From positions 1 to 6,613 of the forward strand of contig CAYWFP010000151.1 of the NCBI GenBank assembly GCA_964457365.1: a DNA stretch of 6,613 nt, in the 5' to 3' direction. How positions within the stretch are numbered: position 1 is the stretch's first letter; each line of letters opens with the position of its first letter. The position numbers were made by a program, and so were the translations under genes. The stretch comes from CAYWFP01 sp964457365 (GTDB lineage Bacteria; Planctomycetota; SZUA-567). Shown here piece after piece: positions 1-6,321 of the stretch. A model generated the notes under the pieces. It saw only the letters and a list, made by a program, of their open reading frames with translations. It did no database searches and was not told the origin of the DNA.

Positions 1-11
1 AAAGGCGGTTC

Positions 12-40
12 TTGTAACCAGTTGTCATTGTTTGACTAAT
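12..40 (+). promoter_or_regulatory. Weak promoter candidate for hslO
   Basis: TTGTAA at 12-17 and ACTAAT at 35-40 are separated by 17 bases, each matching four of six positions of the sigma-70 consensus. The pair lies 36 bases upstream of the chosen hslO start, a sensible leader length. Short matches like this arise often by chance, and the window begins only 11 bases upstream, so this is only a candidate. Confidence 0.2.
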
Positions 41-62
41 AACCGGACAGCAGTGTCTTCCG

Positions 63-71
63 AAGGGAAGG
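63..71 (+). promoter_or_regulatory. Ribosome binding site of hslO, decides the start
   Basis: The purine run AAGGGAAGG ends five bases before the ATG at 77. The reading frame is also open upstream, with a TTG at 32, but that TTG has no comparable Shine-Dalgarno sequence. The ATG at 77 also gives a protein of normal Hsp33 length, so this site is the main reason for choosing it. Confidence 0.7.
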
Positions 72-76
72 AACGG

Positions 77-955
77 ATGGACTGCCTGGTCTACGGCACC
101 TCACCCTCGACGCGCCTCGCGTTCACCTTCGTCAACGCCACGCAGACGGCGCGAACGCTGGAGCGCCGGCACCTCTGCGGCCCGACCGCCGCGCGCGTTC
201 TGGGCGAATCGCTGACCGCGGTGGCGCTCTTGTCAGGCAACCTCGGCGACGAGGACGAGCGGCTGACGTTGCAACTCCGGGTCGACGGCCCCGTCGGCGG
301 CGTGCTCTGCGATGCCGCGTTCATGGGCGGCATGCGCGGTTACACCCACGCCAAAGTGATGAACGAACTCGACGGATCGGACGACACCGATCTGCGCCTT
401 GCTCTCGGCCAGAGCGGCACCATGTCGGTCATCCACCATACCAGCGACCGCGTGATCTACCAGGGGCTCGTGGAGGTGTCCCCGCCGGATCTGCGCACGG
501 CGGTGGCGCGTTACTGTATCGACTCGCTGCAGCGCCCGTCGGGAGTGGAACTGCTGACCACATGCAAGGAGGGTTACCTCGACCGCTGCGTCGGCTTTCT
601 GGCGGAGAAGATGCCCGATGGCGACACCGAAGCCTTCGTCGCCGTGCTCGAACGGTTCAACGACAGCACCGTCCGCCAAGCGCTCGAGCGTTGCGACACC
701 CTCGACAAGTTCGGCAACCTGCTGGGTGTCAACGATCTGCAGGTCACCGAGGGGCGGACGCTGAAATTCGAATGCGGCTGCAGCCGGCAGAAGATCGTCG
801 ATGTCGTGACCGCGCTGCCGCTCACGGAGGTGGAGGAGATTGTCGACGAAGGCGAGGGCCAGACGGTGACCTGCCACTTCTGCGGCGAGACCTACGCCAT
901 CGACCACGAAGGTATGCAGGCGATCCTGCATCGCAAAGCCGCCGACCGGAATTGA
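77..955 (+). CDS. hslO: Hsp33, redox-activated molecular chaperone
   Basis: This encodes a 292-residue cytoplasmic holdase, the same length class as E. coli Hsp33. In the family, oxidation of four C-terminal cysteines releases zinc, unfolds the switch domain and exposes binding surfaces for unfolding proteins. The redox switch is visible as C233-G-C235 and C266-H-F-C269 with 30 residues between the pairs, fitting the CXC-X(27-32)-CXXC rule. The N-terminal chaperone domain (about 5-180) shows the family signatures LGESLTAVALLSG (42-54), the GPVGG turn (71-75) and RGYTHA (87-92). The start at ATG 77 is preferred over the in-frame TTG at 32 because of the ribosome binding site. The protein is unusually rich in cysteine: seven more lie outside the switch (3, 34, 78, 147, 163, 171, 206). 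No transcription terminator is evident after the stop. The next gene, nifJ, starts 232 bases downstream. Identity is confident; activity of the switch is inferred from family knowledge. Confidence 0.95.
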   Translation: MDCLVYGTSPSTRLAFTFVNATQTARTLERRHLCGPTAARVLGESLTAVALLSGNLGDEDERLTLQLRVDGPVGGVLCDAAFMGGMRGYTHAKVMNELDGSDDTDLRLALGQSGTMSVIHHTSDRVIYQGLVEVSPPDLRTAVARYCIDSLQRPSGVELLTTCKEGYLDRCVGFLAEKMPDGDTEAFVAVLERFNDSTVRQALERCDTLDKFGNLLGVNDLQVTEGRTLKFECGCSRQKIVDVVTALPLTEVEEIVDEGEGQTVTCHFCGETYAIDHEGMQAILHRKAADRN

Positions 956-1040
956 CCGCCATTTTCCGCGTTTCCGCTGCGCGCTTGTTGAGACAAACCG
1001 CAAACTGTGATTTCTCGCCGAGTTCTAACGTTCTTTTGCC

Positions 1041-1069
1041 TTGCGCCATATCAGGGATAGCGTTAATCT
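1041..1069 (+). promoter_or_regulatory. Weak promoter candidate for nifJ
   Basis: TTGCGC at 1041-1046 and TAATCT at 1064-1069 have a 17-base spacer. The -35 element starts well (TTG) and the -10 element is partial, so this is a modest sigma-70-like match. It would give a leader of roughly 110 bases before nifJ. It lies in the 232-base gap after hslO, where an independent nifJ promoter is expected because nifJ is usually expressed at high level in anaerobes. No other convincing element was found in 956-1187. Confidence 0.25.
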
Positions 1070-1139
1070 GTCCGCACCGCTAATATTTGGCGGCGGATTC
1101 AGACGTGCGGCACTCGTTTCAGAGACGCTTGTTCAGGAA

Positions 1140-1178
1140 TTTCAACAACACAGCTTCCTATCGCAAATACGGTTGAAA
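1140..1178 (+). promoter_or_regulatory. Possible leader hairpin touching the nifJ ribosome binding site
   Basis: TTTCAAC at 1140-1146 is the exact reverse complement of GTTGAAA at 1172-1178, leaving 25 bases between the arms. The right arm shares its last three A residues with the nifJ Shine-Dalgarno sequence, so a folded leader could partly mask it. Seven A/T-leaning base pairs closing a 25-base loop is weak, so the structure may not form. Confidence 0.2.
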
Positions 1179-1182
1179 GGAG
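1176..1182 (+). promoter_or_regulatory. Ribosome binding site of nifJ, decides the start
   Basis: AAAGGAG sits five bases before the ATG at 1188. The frame is open back to a TTG at 1041, but that would add 49 residues unlike any PFOR start. The ATG at 1188 places the catalytic Thr, Glu and Arg at 31, 64 and 114. Confidence 0.85.
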
Positions 1183-1187
1183 AGTGT

Positions 1188-4100
1188 ATGGCCCCCGAGA
1201 TGGCAGCGATGGATGGGAACGAGGCGGTCGCCCGCGTCGCCCATAAGATCAACGAAGTAATCGCGATCTACCCGATCACCCCGTCCTCGCCGATGGGCGA
1301 ATGGTGCGATCTCTACAGCTCCCAGGGCAAGAAGAACATCTGGGGCACCGTGCCGCTGGTCTCGGAACTGCAGAGCGAGGGCGGCGCCTCCGGCTCGATC
1401 CACGGCGCGCTCCAGGGCGGCTCGCTGGCAACGACATTCACCGCCAGCCAGGGCCTGCTGCTGATGATTCCGAATATGTACAAGATCGCCGGCGAACTCA
1501 CACCCACGTGCTTCCACGTCTCGGCCCGCTCGGTCGCCTGTCAAGCGCTCTCCATCTTCGGCGACCACAGCGACGTCATGGCCACGCGCCAGACCGGCTT
1601 CGCCCTGCTCGCCAGCAACAGCGTGCAGGAAGCGCACGACATGACCCTCATCGGCACCGCGGCTTCCCTGCGGGCCAAACTGCCGTTCCTGCACTTCTTC
1701 GACGGCTTCCGCACCAGCCACGAGGTGCAGAAGATCGAGACCCTCGACGACAAGGTACTCGAGGCGATGGTCAGCGACGATGCCGTTCTGCAGCACCGCA
1801 AGCGCGGACTGCTGCCGGACCGGCCGTTCATCCGCGGCACCGCGCAGAACCCGGACGTCTTCTTCCAGGGCCGCGAGACGGTCAATAAATACTACGACGC
1901 CGCGCCGGCCATCGTCCAGGAGGCGATGGACGAGTTCGCCAAGCAGACCGGCCGCCAGTACAAGGTCTTCGATTACGTCGGCCACCCCGAGGCGGAGAAA
2001 GTCGTCATCCTCATGGGCTCGGGCGCGGAGACGGCCAAGGAAGCGGTGGAGCATTATGCCGGCCAGGGCGAGAAGCTGGGCCTGCTGCAGGTCCGTCTCT
2101 ACCGCCCGTTCTCGGTGGAGCACTTCATCAAAGCCCTGCCGCAGAGCTGCACCAAATACGCCGTGCTCGACCGCACCAAGGAACCCGGCAGCATCGGCGA
2201 GCCGCTTTACGAGGACGTCCGCACCGCCTTCGGCGTGGCCATGCAGGAGAATAGCGCTCTCTTCGCCGGCAACTGGCCCAAGATCGTCGGCGGCCGTTAC
2301 GGCCTGTCGAGCAAAGAGTTCACCCCGGCGATGATCAAGGGCGTCTTCGACAACCTCGACAAAGACAAGCCCAAGGATCACTTCACCGTCGGCATCTACG
2401 ACGACGTGACCGAGACCAGTCTGCCGTGGAACAAGACCGTCGACATCGAACCCGACGACGTCAGCCGCTGCCTCTTCTACGGCCTCGGCTCCGACGGCAC
2501 CGTCGGCGCGAACAAAAACAGCATCAAGATCATCGGCGAACATACCGATATGTACGCACAAGGCTACTTCGTCTACGACTCCAAGAAGGCCGGCGCCATG
2601 ACCGTCAGCCACCTGCGCTTCGGCCCGCGCCCGATCCGCAGCACCTACCTGATTAAGAGCGCGCAGTTCATCGCCTGCCACCAGTGGCCCTTCATCGAGA
2701 AATACGACATCCTCAAATCGGCCAAGAAGGGCGGGACCTTCCTCCTCAACAGCGTCTACGGCCCCGACGATGTCTGGCGGCACCTCCCGAAGGAGATACA
2801 GAAGAGCATCATCGACAAGGAACTGAAATTCTACGTCGTCGACGCCGGCAAGGTCGCCGAAGAAACCGGCATGGGCGTGCGCATCAACACGATCATGCAG
2901 ACCTGCTTCTTCGCCATCTCCGGGGTGCTGCCCAAGGACGAGGCGATCACGTATATAAAGAAGGCCATCGAGAAAACCTACGGCAAGAAGGGCGAGGACG
3001 TCGTTCAGAAGAATTTCAACGCCGTGGACCAGTCCGTGGCCAACCTGCACGAAGTGAACTACCCCAAGGAGGTGACCAGCTCCATCAGCCAGCCGGAGTT
3101 CGTCAAGGGCGAGGCGCCCGAGTTCGTCCGGGCGGTCACCGAGGAACTCATGGCCTTCCGTGGCGATGACCTTCCGGTCAGCAAGATGCCCGAGGACGGC
3201 ACCTTCCCGACGGGAACGACCAAGTACGAGAAGCGCAACATCGCCCGCGACGTGCCGATCTGGGAACCGGACCTCTGCATCCAGTGCGGCAAGTGCTCCT
3301 TCGTCTGCCCGCACGCGACCATCCGCATGAAGATCTACCCCGAATCGGCGCTCTCCGGCGCGCCGGCGGAGTTCAAGTCCGCCCAGGGCAAGGCCAAGTA
3401 CAAGGAAGAGAAATGCACCGTCCAGGTCTTCCCCGAGGACTGCACCGGCTGCGGCCAGTGCGTCTTCATCTGCCCGGCCAAGGACAAGGAGAATCCCGAA
3501 CGCAAGGCCATCAACATGACCTTCAAGACCGAGGAGATACGCGAGCGCGAGCGCCAGAACGCCGAGTTCTTCCTGCAGATCCCCGAGTACGACCGGACCA
3601 AGCTCGATCTCGGCACGGTGAAGGAGAGCCAGCTCTGCCGGCCGCTCTTCGAGTTCTCCGGCGCCTGCGCGGGCTGCGGCGAGACGCCGTACTACAAACT
3701 CGCCACCCAGCTCTTCGGCGATCGCATGATCATCTCCAACGCCACCGGCTGCTCCTCCATCTACGGCGGCAACCTGCCGACGACGCCGTTCACGGTCGAT
3801 CCCGAGGGACGGGGGCCGGTGTGGAGCAACTCGCTCTTCGAGGACAACGCCGAGTTCGGCTACGGCTTCGCCCTCACGCGCGACAAGCTGACCGAGTTCG
3901 CCCGAGAGATCGTCAAGGACAGCGCCTGCGGGTGCCTCTGCGGCAAGGACGAACTGGTCAAGGGGCTGCTCGAAGCCGACCAGACCACCGAGGCCGGCAT
4001 CCGCGAACAACGCGCGCGCGTGGCGGAACTCAAGAAGCTCATCGCCAAATGCGACGACCAGTGCTGCAAACAACTGCGCGAGGTGGCCGACTACCTGGTC

Positions 4101-4763
4101 AAGAAGTCCGTCTGGATCGTCGGCGGCGACGGCTGGGCCTACGACATCGGGTACGGCGGCCTCGACCACGTCCTCGCCCAGGGGCGCGACGTCAACGTCC
4201 TGGTCATGGATACCGAGGTATACTCCAACACCGGCGGCCAAGCCAGCAAGGCCACGCCCACCGGCGCCACGGCCAAGTTCGCCATGGGCGGCAAGTCCCT
4301 GCCGAAAAAGGACCTGGGCATGATCGCCATGACCTACGGCTACGTCTATGTCGCCCGCTGCGCCATGGGCTACAACGACGCCCAGACGGTCAAGGCCTTC
4401 ATCGAGGCCGAGAGTTACCCCGGCCCGAGCCTCATCTTGTGCTACTCGCACTGCATCGCCCAGGGCATCCCGATGAACCCACCCAACTGCCGCGGCATGA
4501 CCGAGCAGAAGAAGGCCGTCGAGTCGGGCTCCTGGACGCTCCTGCGGTACGACCCGCGCCGGATCGAGCAGGGCGAGAATCCGCTGCGGATCGACAGCAA
4601 GCCGCCTAGCATCAGCTACAAGGACTACGCCATGGGCGAGACGCGCTTCAGCGCGCTGGCCAAGTCCGATCCGGAGACCAACGCCAAGCTGATGGAGGCG
4701 GGACAGACCGAGATCGACCGCCGCAACAAGCTCTACCAGCAATTGGCCGATCTGGACGTTTGA
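1188..4763 (+). CDS. nifJ: Pyruvate:ferredoxin (flavodoxin) oxidoreductase
   Basis: A full-length, 1191-residue, single-chain PFOR. It converts pyruvate and CoA to acetyl-CoA and CO2 and passes two electrons to ferredoxin or flavodoxin; it is cytoplasmic and oxygen-sensitive. Domains in order: pyrimidine-binding domain with YPITPSSP (28-35), E64 and R114; transketolase-C-like domain (about 260-415); gamma-like domain with GLGSDGTVGANK (432-443); EKR region (about 580-680); a two-cluster ferredoxin domain with C697, C700, C703, C707 and C752, C755, C758, C762; and the thiamine-diphosphate domain with G980-D-G-W983 and N1014. The proximal cluster ligands C827, C830, C855 and C1089 have nearly the spacing of the Desulfovibrio africanus enzyme. 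The C-terminal extension linked there to oxygen protection is missing, which is usual for most NifJ. Oddities are six cysteines at 914, 916, 918, 955, 959 and 960 in the linker before GDGW, and no TTA, CTA or TCA codon in the whole gene. It is probably monocistronic: a leader of over 200 bases precedes it and a terminator follows. A related 2-oxoacid substrate is possible, but pyruvate fits best. Confidence 0.97.
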   Translation: MAPEMAAMDGNEAVARVAHKINEVIAIYPITPSSPMGEWCDLYSSQGKKNIWGTVPLVSELQSEGGASGSIHGALQGGSLATTFTASQGLLLMIPNMYKIAGELTPTCFHVSARSVACQALSIFGDHSDVMATRQTGFALLASNSVQEAHDMTLIGTAASLRAKLPFLHFFDGFRTSHEVQKIETLDDKVLEAMVSDDAVLQHRKRGLLPDRPFIRGTAQNPDVFFQGRETVNKYYDAAPAIVQEAMDEFAKQTGRQYKVFDYVGHPEAEKVVILMGSGAETAKEAVEHYAGQGEKLGLLQVRLYRPFSVEHFIKALPQSCTKYAVLDRTKEPGSIGEPLYEDVRTAFGVAMQENSALFAGNWPKIVGGRYGLSSKEFTPAMIKGVFDNLDKDKPKDHFTVGIYDDVTETSLPWNKTVDIEPDDVSRCLFYGLGSDGTVGANKNSIKIIGEHTDMYAQGYFVYDSKKAGAMTVSHLRFGPRPIRSTYLIKSAQFIACHQWPFIEKYDILKSAKKGGTFLLNSVYGPDDVWRHLPKEIQKSIIDKELKFYVVDAGKVAEETGMGVRINTIMQTCFFAISGVLPKDEAITYIKKAIEKTYGKKGEDVVQKNFNAVDQSVANLHEVNYPKEVTSSISQPEFVKGEAPEFVRAVTEELMAFRGDDLPVSKMPEDGTFPTGTTKYEKRNIARDVPIWEPDLCIQCGKCSFVCPHATIRMKIYPESALSGAPAEFKSAQGKAKYKEEKCTVQVFPEDCTGCGQCVFICPAKDKENPERKAINMTFKTEEIRERERQNAEFFLQIPEYDRTKLDLGTVKESQLCRPLFEFSGACAGCGETPYYKLATQLFGDRMIISNATGCSSIYGGNLPTTPFTVDPEGRGPVWSNSLFEDNAEFGYGFALTRDKLTEFAREIVKDSACGCLCGKDELVKGLLEADQTTEAGIREQRARVAELKKLIAKCDDQCCKQLREVADYLVKKSVWIVGGDGWAYDIGYGGLDHVLAQGRDVNVLVMDTEVYSNTGGQASKATPTGATAKFAMGGKSLPKKDLGMIAMTYGYVYVARCAMGYNDAQTVKAFIEAESYPGPSLILCYSHCIAQGIPMNPPNCRGMTEQKKAVESGSWTLLRYDPRRIEQGENPLRIDSKPPSISYKDYAMGETRFSALAKSDPETNAKLMEAGQTEIDRRNKLYQQLADLDV

Positions 4764-4788
4764 TCGTCGCCGGATAATCCGCTACAAT
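4760..4788 (+). promoter_or_regulatory. Sigma-70-like promoter overlapping the nifJ stop codon
   Basis: TTGATC at 4760-4765 contains the nifJ TGA stop and is followed, after exactly 17 bases, by TACAAT at 4783-4788, which matches five of six -10 positions. This is the best promoter match in the window. The expected start point near 4795 lies in the left arm of the nifJ terminator, so a new transcript would lack part of that stem and could escape it. It would have served the acetyltransferase now reduced to a fragment, and it could still feed the downstream operon. Confidence 0.5.
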
Positions 4789-4790
4789 CG

Positions 4791-4821
4791 CCGGGGCGCC
4801 GCGTGCACCCCGGTTTTTTTT
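4791..4821 (+). terminator. Rho-independent terminator of nifJ
   Basis: CCGGGG at 4791-4796 pairs with CCCCGG at 4808-4813. A further GC/GC pair (4798-4799 with 4805-4806) forms after one mismatch, leaving a five-base loop. Eight T residues follow directly at 4814-4821. The hairpin begins 28 bases after the nifJ stop, a textbook position. It should end the nifJ transcript and separate it from the genes downstream. Confidence 0.85.
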
Positions 4822-4831
4822 GCGAGACGAG

Positions 4832-5074
4832 ATGACGCCCGTGCCCGACCACCTTCGTATCGAGGACGCCGTGCTCGAGGACGTCGAGGCGCTCCTGCAG
4901 GTGCAATGGGCGGCGTTTCGCGGCGAAGCCGAGTTGTATAGCGACTACACCATCCCTCCCCTCCCGTGTTTTCGTGAAAAAATGACGAATTTCGGGTTAA
5001 CCCCCCTTTTCAAATCCCCCCGTTTTGGCGCATACTATTACCTACCTATCGAAAGGTTTGGGACCCACTTGTAA
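4832..5074 (+). pseudogene. GNAT acetyltransferase N-terminal remnant
   Basis: The frame opens at ATG 4832 (the in-frame TTG at 4820 falls in the terminator T-run) and ends at TAA 5072-5074, 80 residues in all. Only about the first 44 look like a real protein: LRIEDAVLEDVEALLQVQ followed by AELYSDYTIPPL matches the first beta strand and helix of GNAT N-acetyltransferases that carry an AELY-x-DYTIPPL segment near the N-terminus. GNAT proteins are normally about 140-170 residues, and the acetyl-CoA-binding core (the R/Q-x-x-G-x-G/A loop) is entirely absent. After the PPL near 4963 the translation has no family character. Base composition falls from about 65% to about 43% GC by hand count, and the otherwise avoided codons TTA and CTA appear. 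I read this as a gene cut by deletion or recombination. A short functional peptide cannot be excluded but seems unlikely. The upstream promoter at 4760-4788 would have been its own. Confidence 0.7.
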
Positions 5075-5087
5075 TTCGTTGGCATGC
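4966..5087 (+). promoter_or_regulatory. AT-richer control region of the oxidoreductase operon
   Basis: This stretch, overlapping the dead tail of the GNAT remnant, is clearly AT-richer than its surroundings. It holds the near-palindrome TTTTC-GT-GAAAA at 4969-4980, the perfect ten-base palindrome GGGTTAACCC at 4994-5003, and two copies of a C6-then-T4 motif (5001-5010 and, with one G between, 5016-5026). TACTAT at 5033-5038 could be a -10 box, but I find no good -35 at the right distance, so a regulator-dependent promoter is possible. The palindromes could be operator sites. No regulator gene is present in the window, so the controlling protein is unknown. Confidence 0.4.
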
Positions 5088-5096
5088 AGAGGGGAG
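5088..5096 (+). promoter_or_regulatory. Ribosome binding site of the oxidoreductase, decides the start
   Basis: AGAGGGGAG ends six bases before the ATG at 5103. An in-frame TTG at 5025 would add 26 residues translated from the AT-rich control region and lacks a comparable site, so the ATG is preferred. Confidence 0.75.
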
Positions 5097-5102
5097 AAAA
5101 TC

Positions 5103-6290
5103 ATGGCGAAGAAATCATCCATTTCCGGTCGCCCGCTCAAGATGGGCATGGTCGGCGGCGGCCCGGGCAGTTTCATCGGCGAGGTGCACCGCAAGGCCGC
5201 GCGCATGGACGGCGGCATCGACATCGTCGCCGGCGCCTTCTCGCAGACACCGCGCAAGTCCAAGCAGACCGGGCGCGAGTTGTTCATTGACAGCAAGCGC
5301 GCCTACGCCGACTACGCAACGATGATCGAGAAGGAACTGGCGCTGCCCGAGGGCGAGCGTATCGACTTCGTCAGCATCGTCACGCCCAATCACATGCATT
5401 TTCCCATCGCCAAGGCGTTCCTCGAAGCCGGTTTTCACGTCGTCTGCGACAAGCCGATGACGCTCGACGTCGCCGAGGCGAAGAAACTCCTTCAGATCGT
5501 CAAGAAGTCGAAGAAAGTCTTCGCGCTGACGCACAACTACACCGGCTACCCGATGGTCAAGCTCGCCCGCGACATGGTCAAGCAGGGCGACCTGGGCAAG
5601 CTCTTGAAGATCGTCGTCCAGTACCCGCAGGGGTGGCTGGTGCAGCCGATGGAACGCAAAGGCGCCAAACAGGCCGAGTGGCGCACCGATCCCAAGCGCT
5701 CGGGCGCGGCCGGCTGCATGGGCGATATCGGCACGCACGCGGAGAACCTGGCCGAGTACGTCACCGGGCTCCGGATGGTCGAGATCTGCGCCGACCTGAC
5801 CACCTTCGTCAAGGGGCGCAAGCTCGACGACGACGGTAACTGCCTGGTCCACTGGCAGAAAGGCGTCAAGGGCATCCTCTTCGCCAGCCAGGTCTCCGTC
5901 GGCAAGGAGAACGGCTTGGCGATCGAGGTACACGGCGAGAAGGGTTCGCTCAAGTGGGTGCAGGAATACCCCAACGACCTGCACGTCTTCCCTTACGGCC
6001 AGCCGCCGCAGGTCTGGCGCCGCGGCAACGACTACATCGGCGAAAAATCCCCTGCGGCCGCGCGCTGCACGCGCATCCCCTTCGGTCACCCCGAGGCCTT
6101 TATCGAAGCCTTCGCCAACGTCTACGTCAACGCCGCCGAGACCATCCGCGCCAAGATCGAGAAGAAGAAGCCCGAGCCCTTGGCGCTGGACTTCCCGACA
6201 GCGCAGGACGGCCTGCGCGGCATGCAGTTCATTGAGGCGGTGGTCAAGTCGTCCAAGATGGGCGCCAAGTGGGTGAAGCTGCCGAAGTAA
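5103..6290 (+). CDS. Gfo/Idh/MocA-family NAD(P)-dependent oxidoreductase
   Basis: A 395-residue cytoplasmic dehydrogenase of the glucose-fructose oxidoreductase / inositol dehydrogenase / MocA family, a normal length. The N-terminal Rossmann fold starts with the strand KMGMVGGG and a glycine-rich loop (G18, G19, G20, G22, G26). VTPNHMHFPIAKAFLEAG follows, then CDKP (115-118), the family's E/DKP motif with the catalytic-type lysine K117. HNYTGYP spans 144-150. The C-terminal substrate domain carries G207-D-I-G-T-H212, in which D208 and H212 match the conserved Asp/His used by inositol dehydrogenases. No signal peptide is visible, unlike the secreted or Tat-exported members of this family. It is the first gene of an apparent operon: a sugar isomerase/epimerase follows 31 bases downstream with its own strong ribosome binding site. 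The likely role is reversible oxidation of a ring or chain hydroxyl of a sugar, inositol or sugar acid. The substrate cannot be told from sequence, so no gene symbol is given. Confidence 0.92.
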   Translation: MAKKSSISGRPLKMGMVGGGPGSFIGEVHRKAARMDGGIDIVAGAFSQTPRKSKQTGRELFIDSKRAYADYATMIEKELALPEGERIDFVSIVTPNHMHFPIAKAFLEAGFHVVCDKPMTLDVAEAKKLLQIVKKSKKVFALTHNYTGYPMVKLARDMVKQGDLGKLLKIVVQYPQGWLVQPMERKGAKQAEWRTDPKRSGAAGCMGDIGTHAENLAEYVTGLRMVEICADLTTFVKGRKLDDDGNCLVHWQKGVKGILFASQVSVGKENGLAIEVHGEKGSLKWVQEYPNDLHVFPYGQPPQVWRRGNDYIGEKSPAAARCTRIPFGHPEAFIEAFANVYVNAAETIRAKIEKKKPEPLALDFPTAQDGLRGMQFIEAVVKSSKMGAKWVKLPK

Positions 6291-6310
6291 AATCGCAACC
6301 ATCCGATTTC

Positions 6311-6318
6311 AAGGAGAG
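6311..6318 (+). promoter_or_regulatory. Ribosome binding site of the isomerase/epimerase
   Basis: AAGGAGAG lies three bases before the ATG at 6322, with its GGAG core five bases away. It lies in the 31-base gap after the oxidoreductase stop, where neither a terminator nor a promoter is seen, supporting co-transcription. Confidence 0.8.
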
Positions 6319-6321
6319 ATC

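Noticed and set aside
32..76. TTG start giving Hsp33 an extra 15 residues
   Set aside because: It has no ribosome binding site, while ATG 77 has a strong one and gives the usual family length.
1041..1187. TTG start giving PFOR an extra 49 residues
   Set aside because: The extension has no PFOR character. The ATG at 1188 follows AAAGGAG and puts catalytic Thr, Glu and Arg at 31, 64 and 114 as in the known enzyme.
3284..4609. A 441-codon plus-strand frame inside nifJ
   Set aside because: It is an arginine-rich shifted reading of the nifJ ferredoxin and thiamine-diphosphate domains, with no motif of its own.
1158..4742. A 1194-codon open frame on the minus strand across nifJ, and similar minus-strand frames at 233-1003 and 5115-6302
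   Set aside because: Each lies exactly in register with the sense codons of the gene beneath it. They stay open only because TTA, CTA and TCA are avoided in the sense genes. The translations are low-complexity and lack recognisable domains, while the sense proteins have full catalytic motifs.
4994..5010. GGGTTAACCC followed by CCCTTTT as a terminator
   Set aside because: The palindrome has no loop bases, the T-run is only four long and is separated by C residues. It fits a protein-binding site better than a hairpin.
4820..5074. The 80-85-residue frame as an intact small gene
   Set aside because: Only the first half has family character. The second half changes composition and uses codons avoided elsewhere, so a truncated gene is the better reading.
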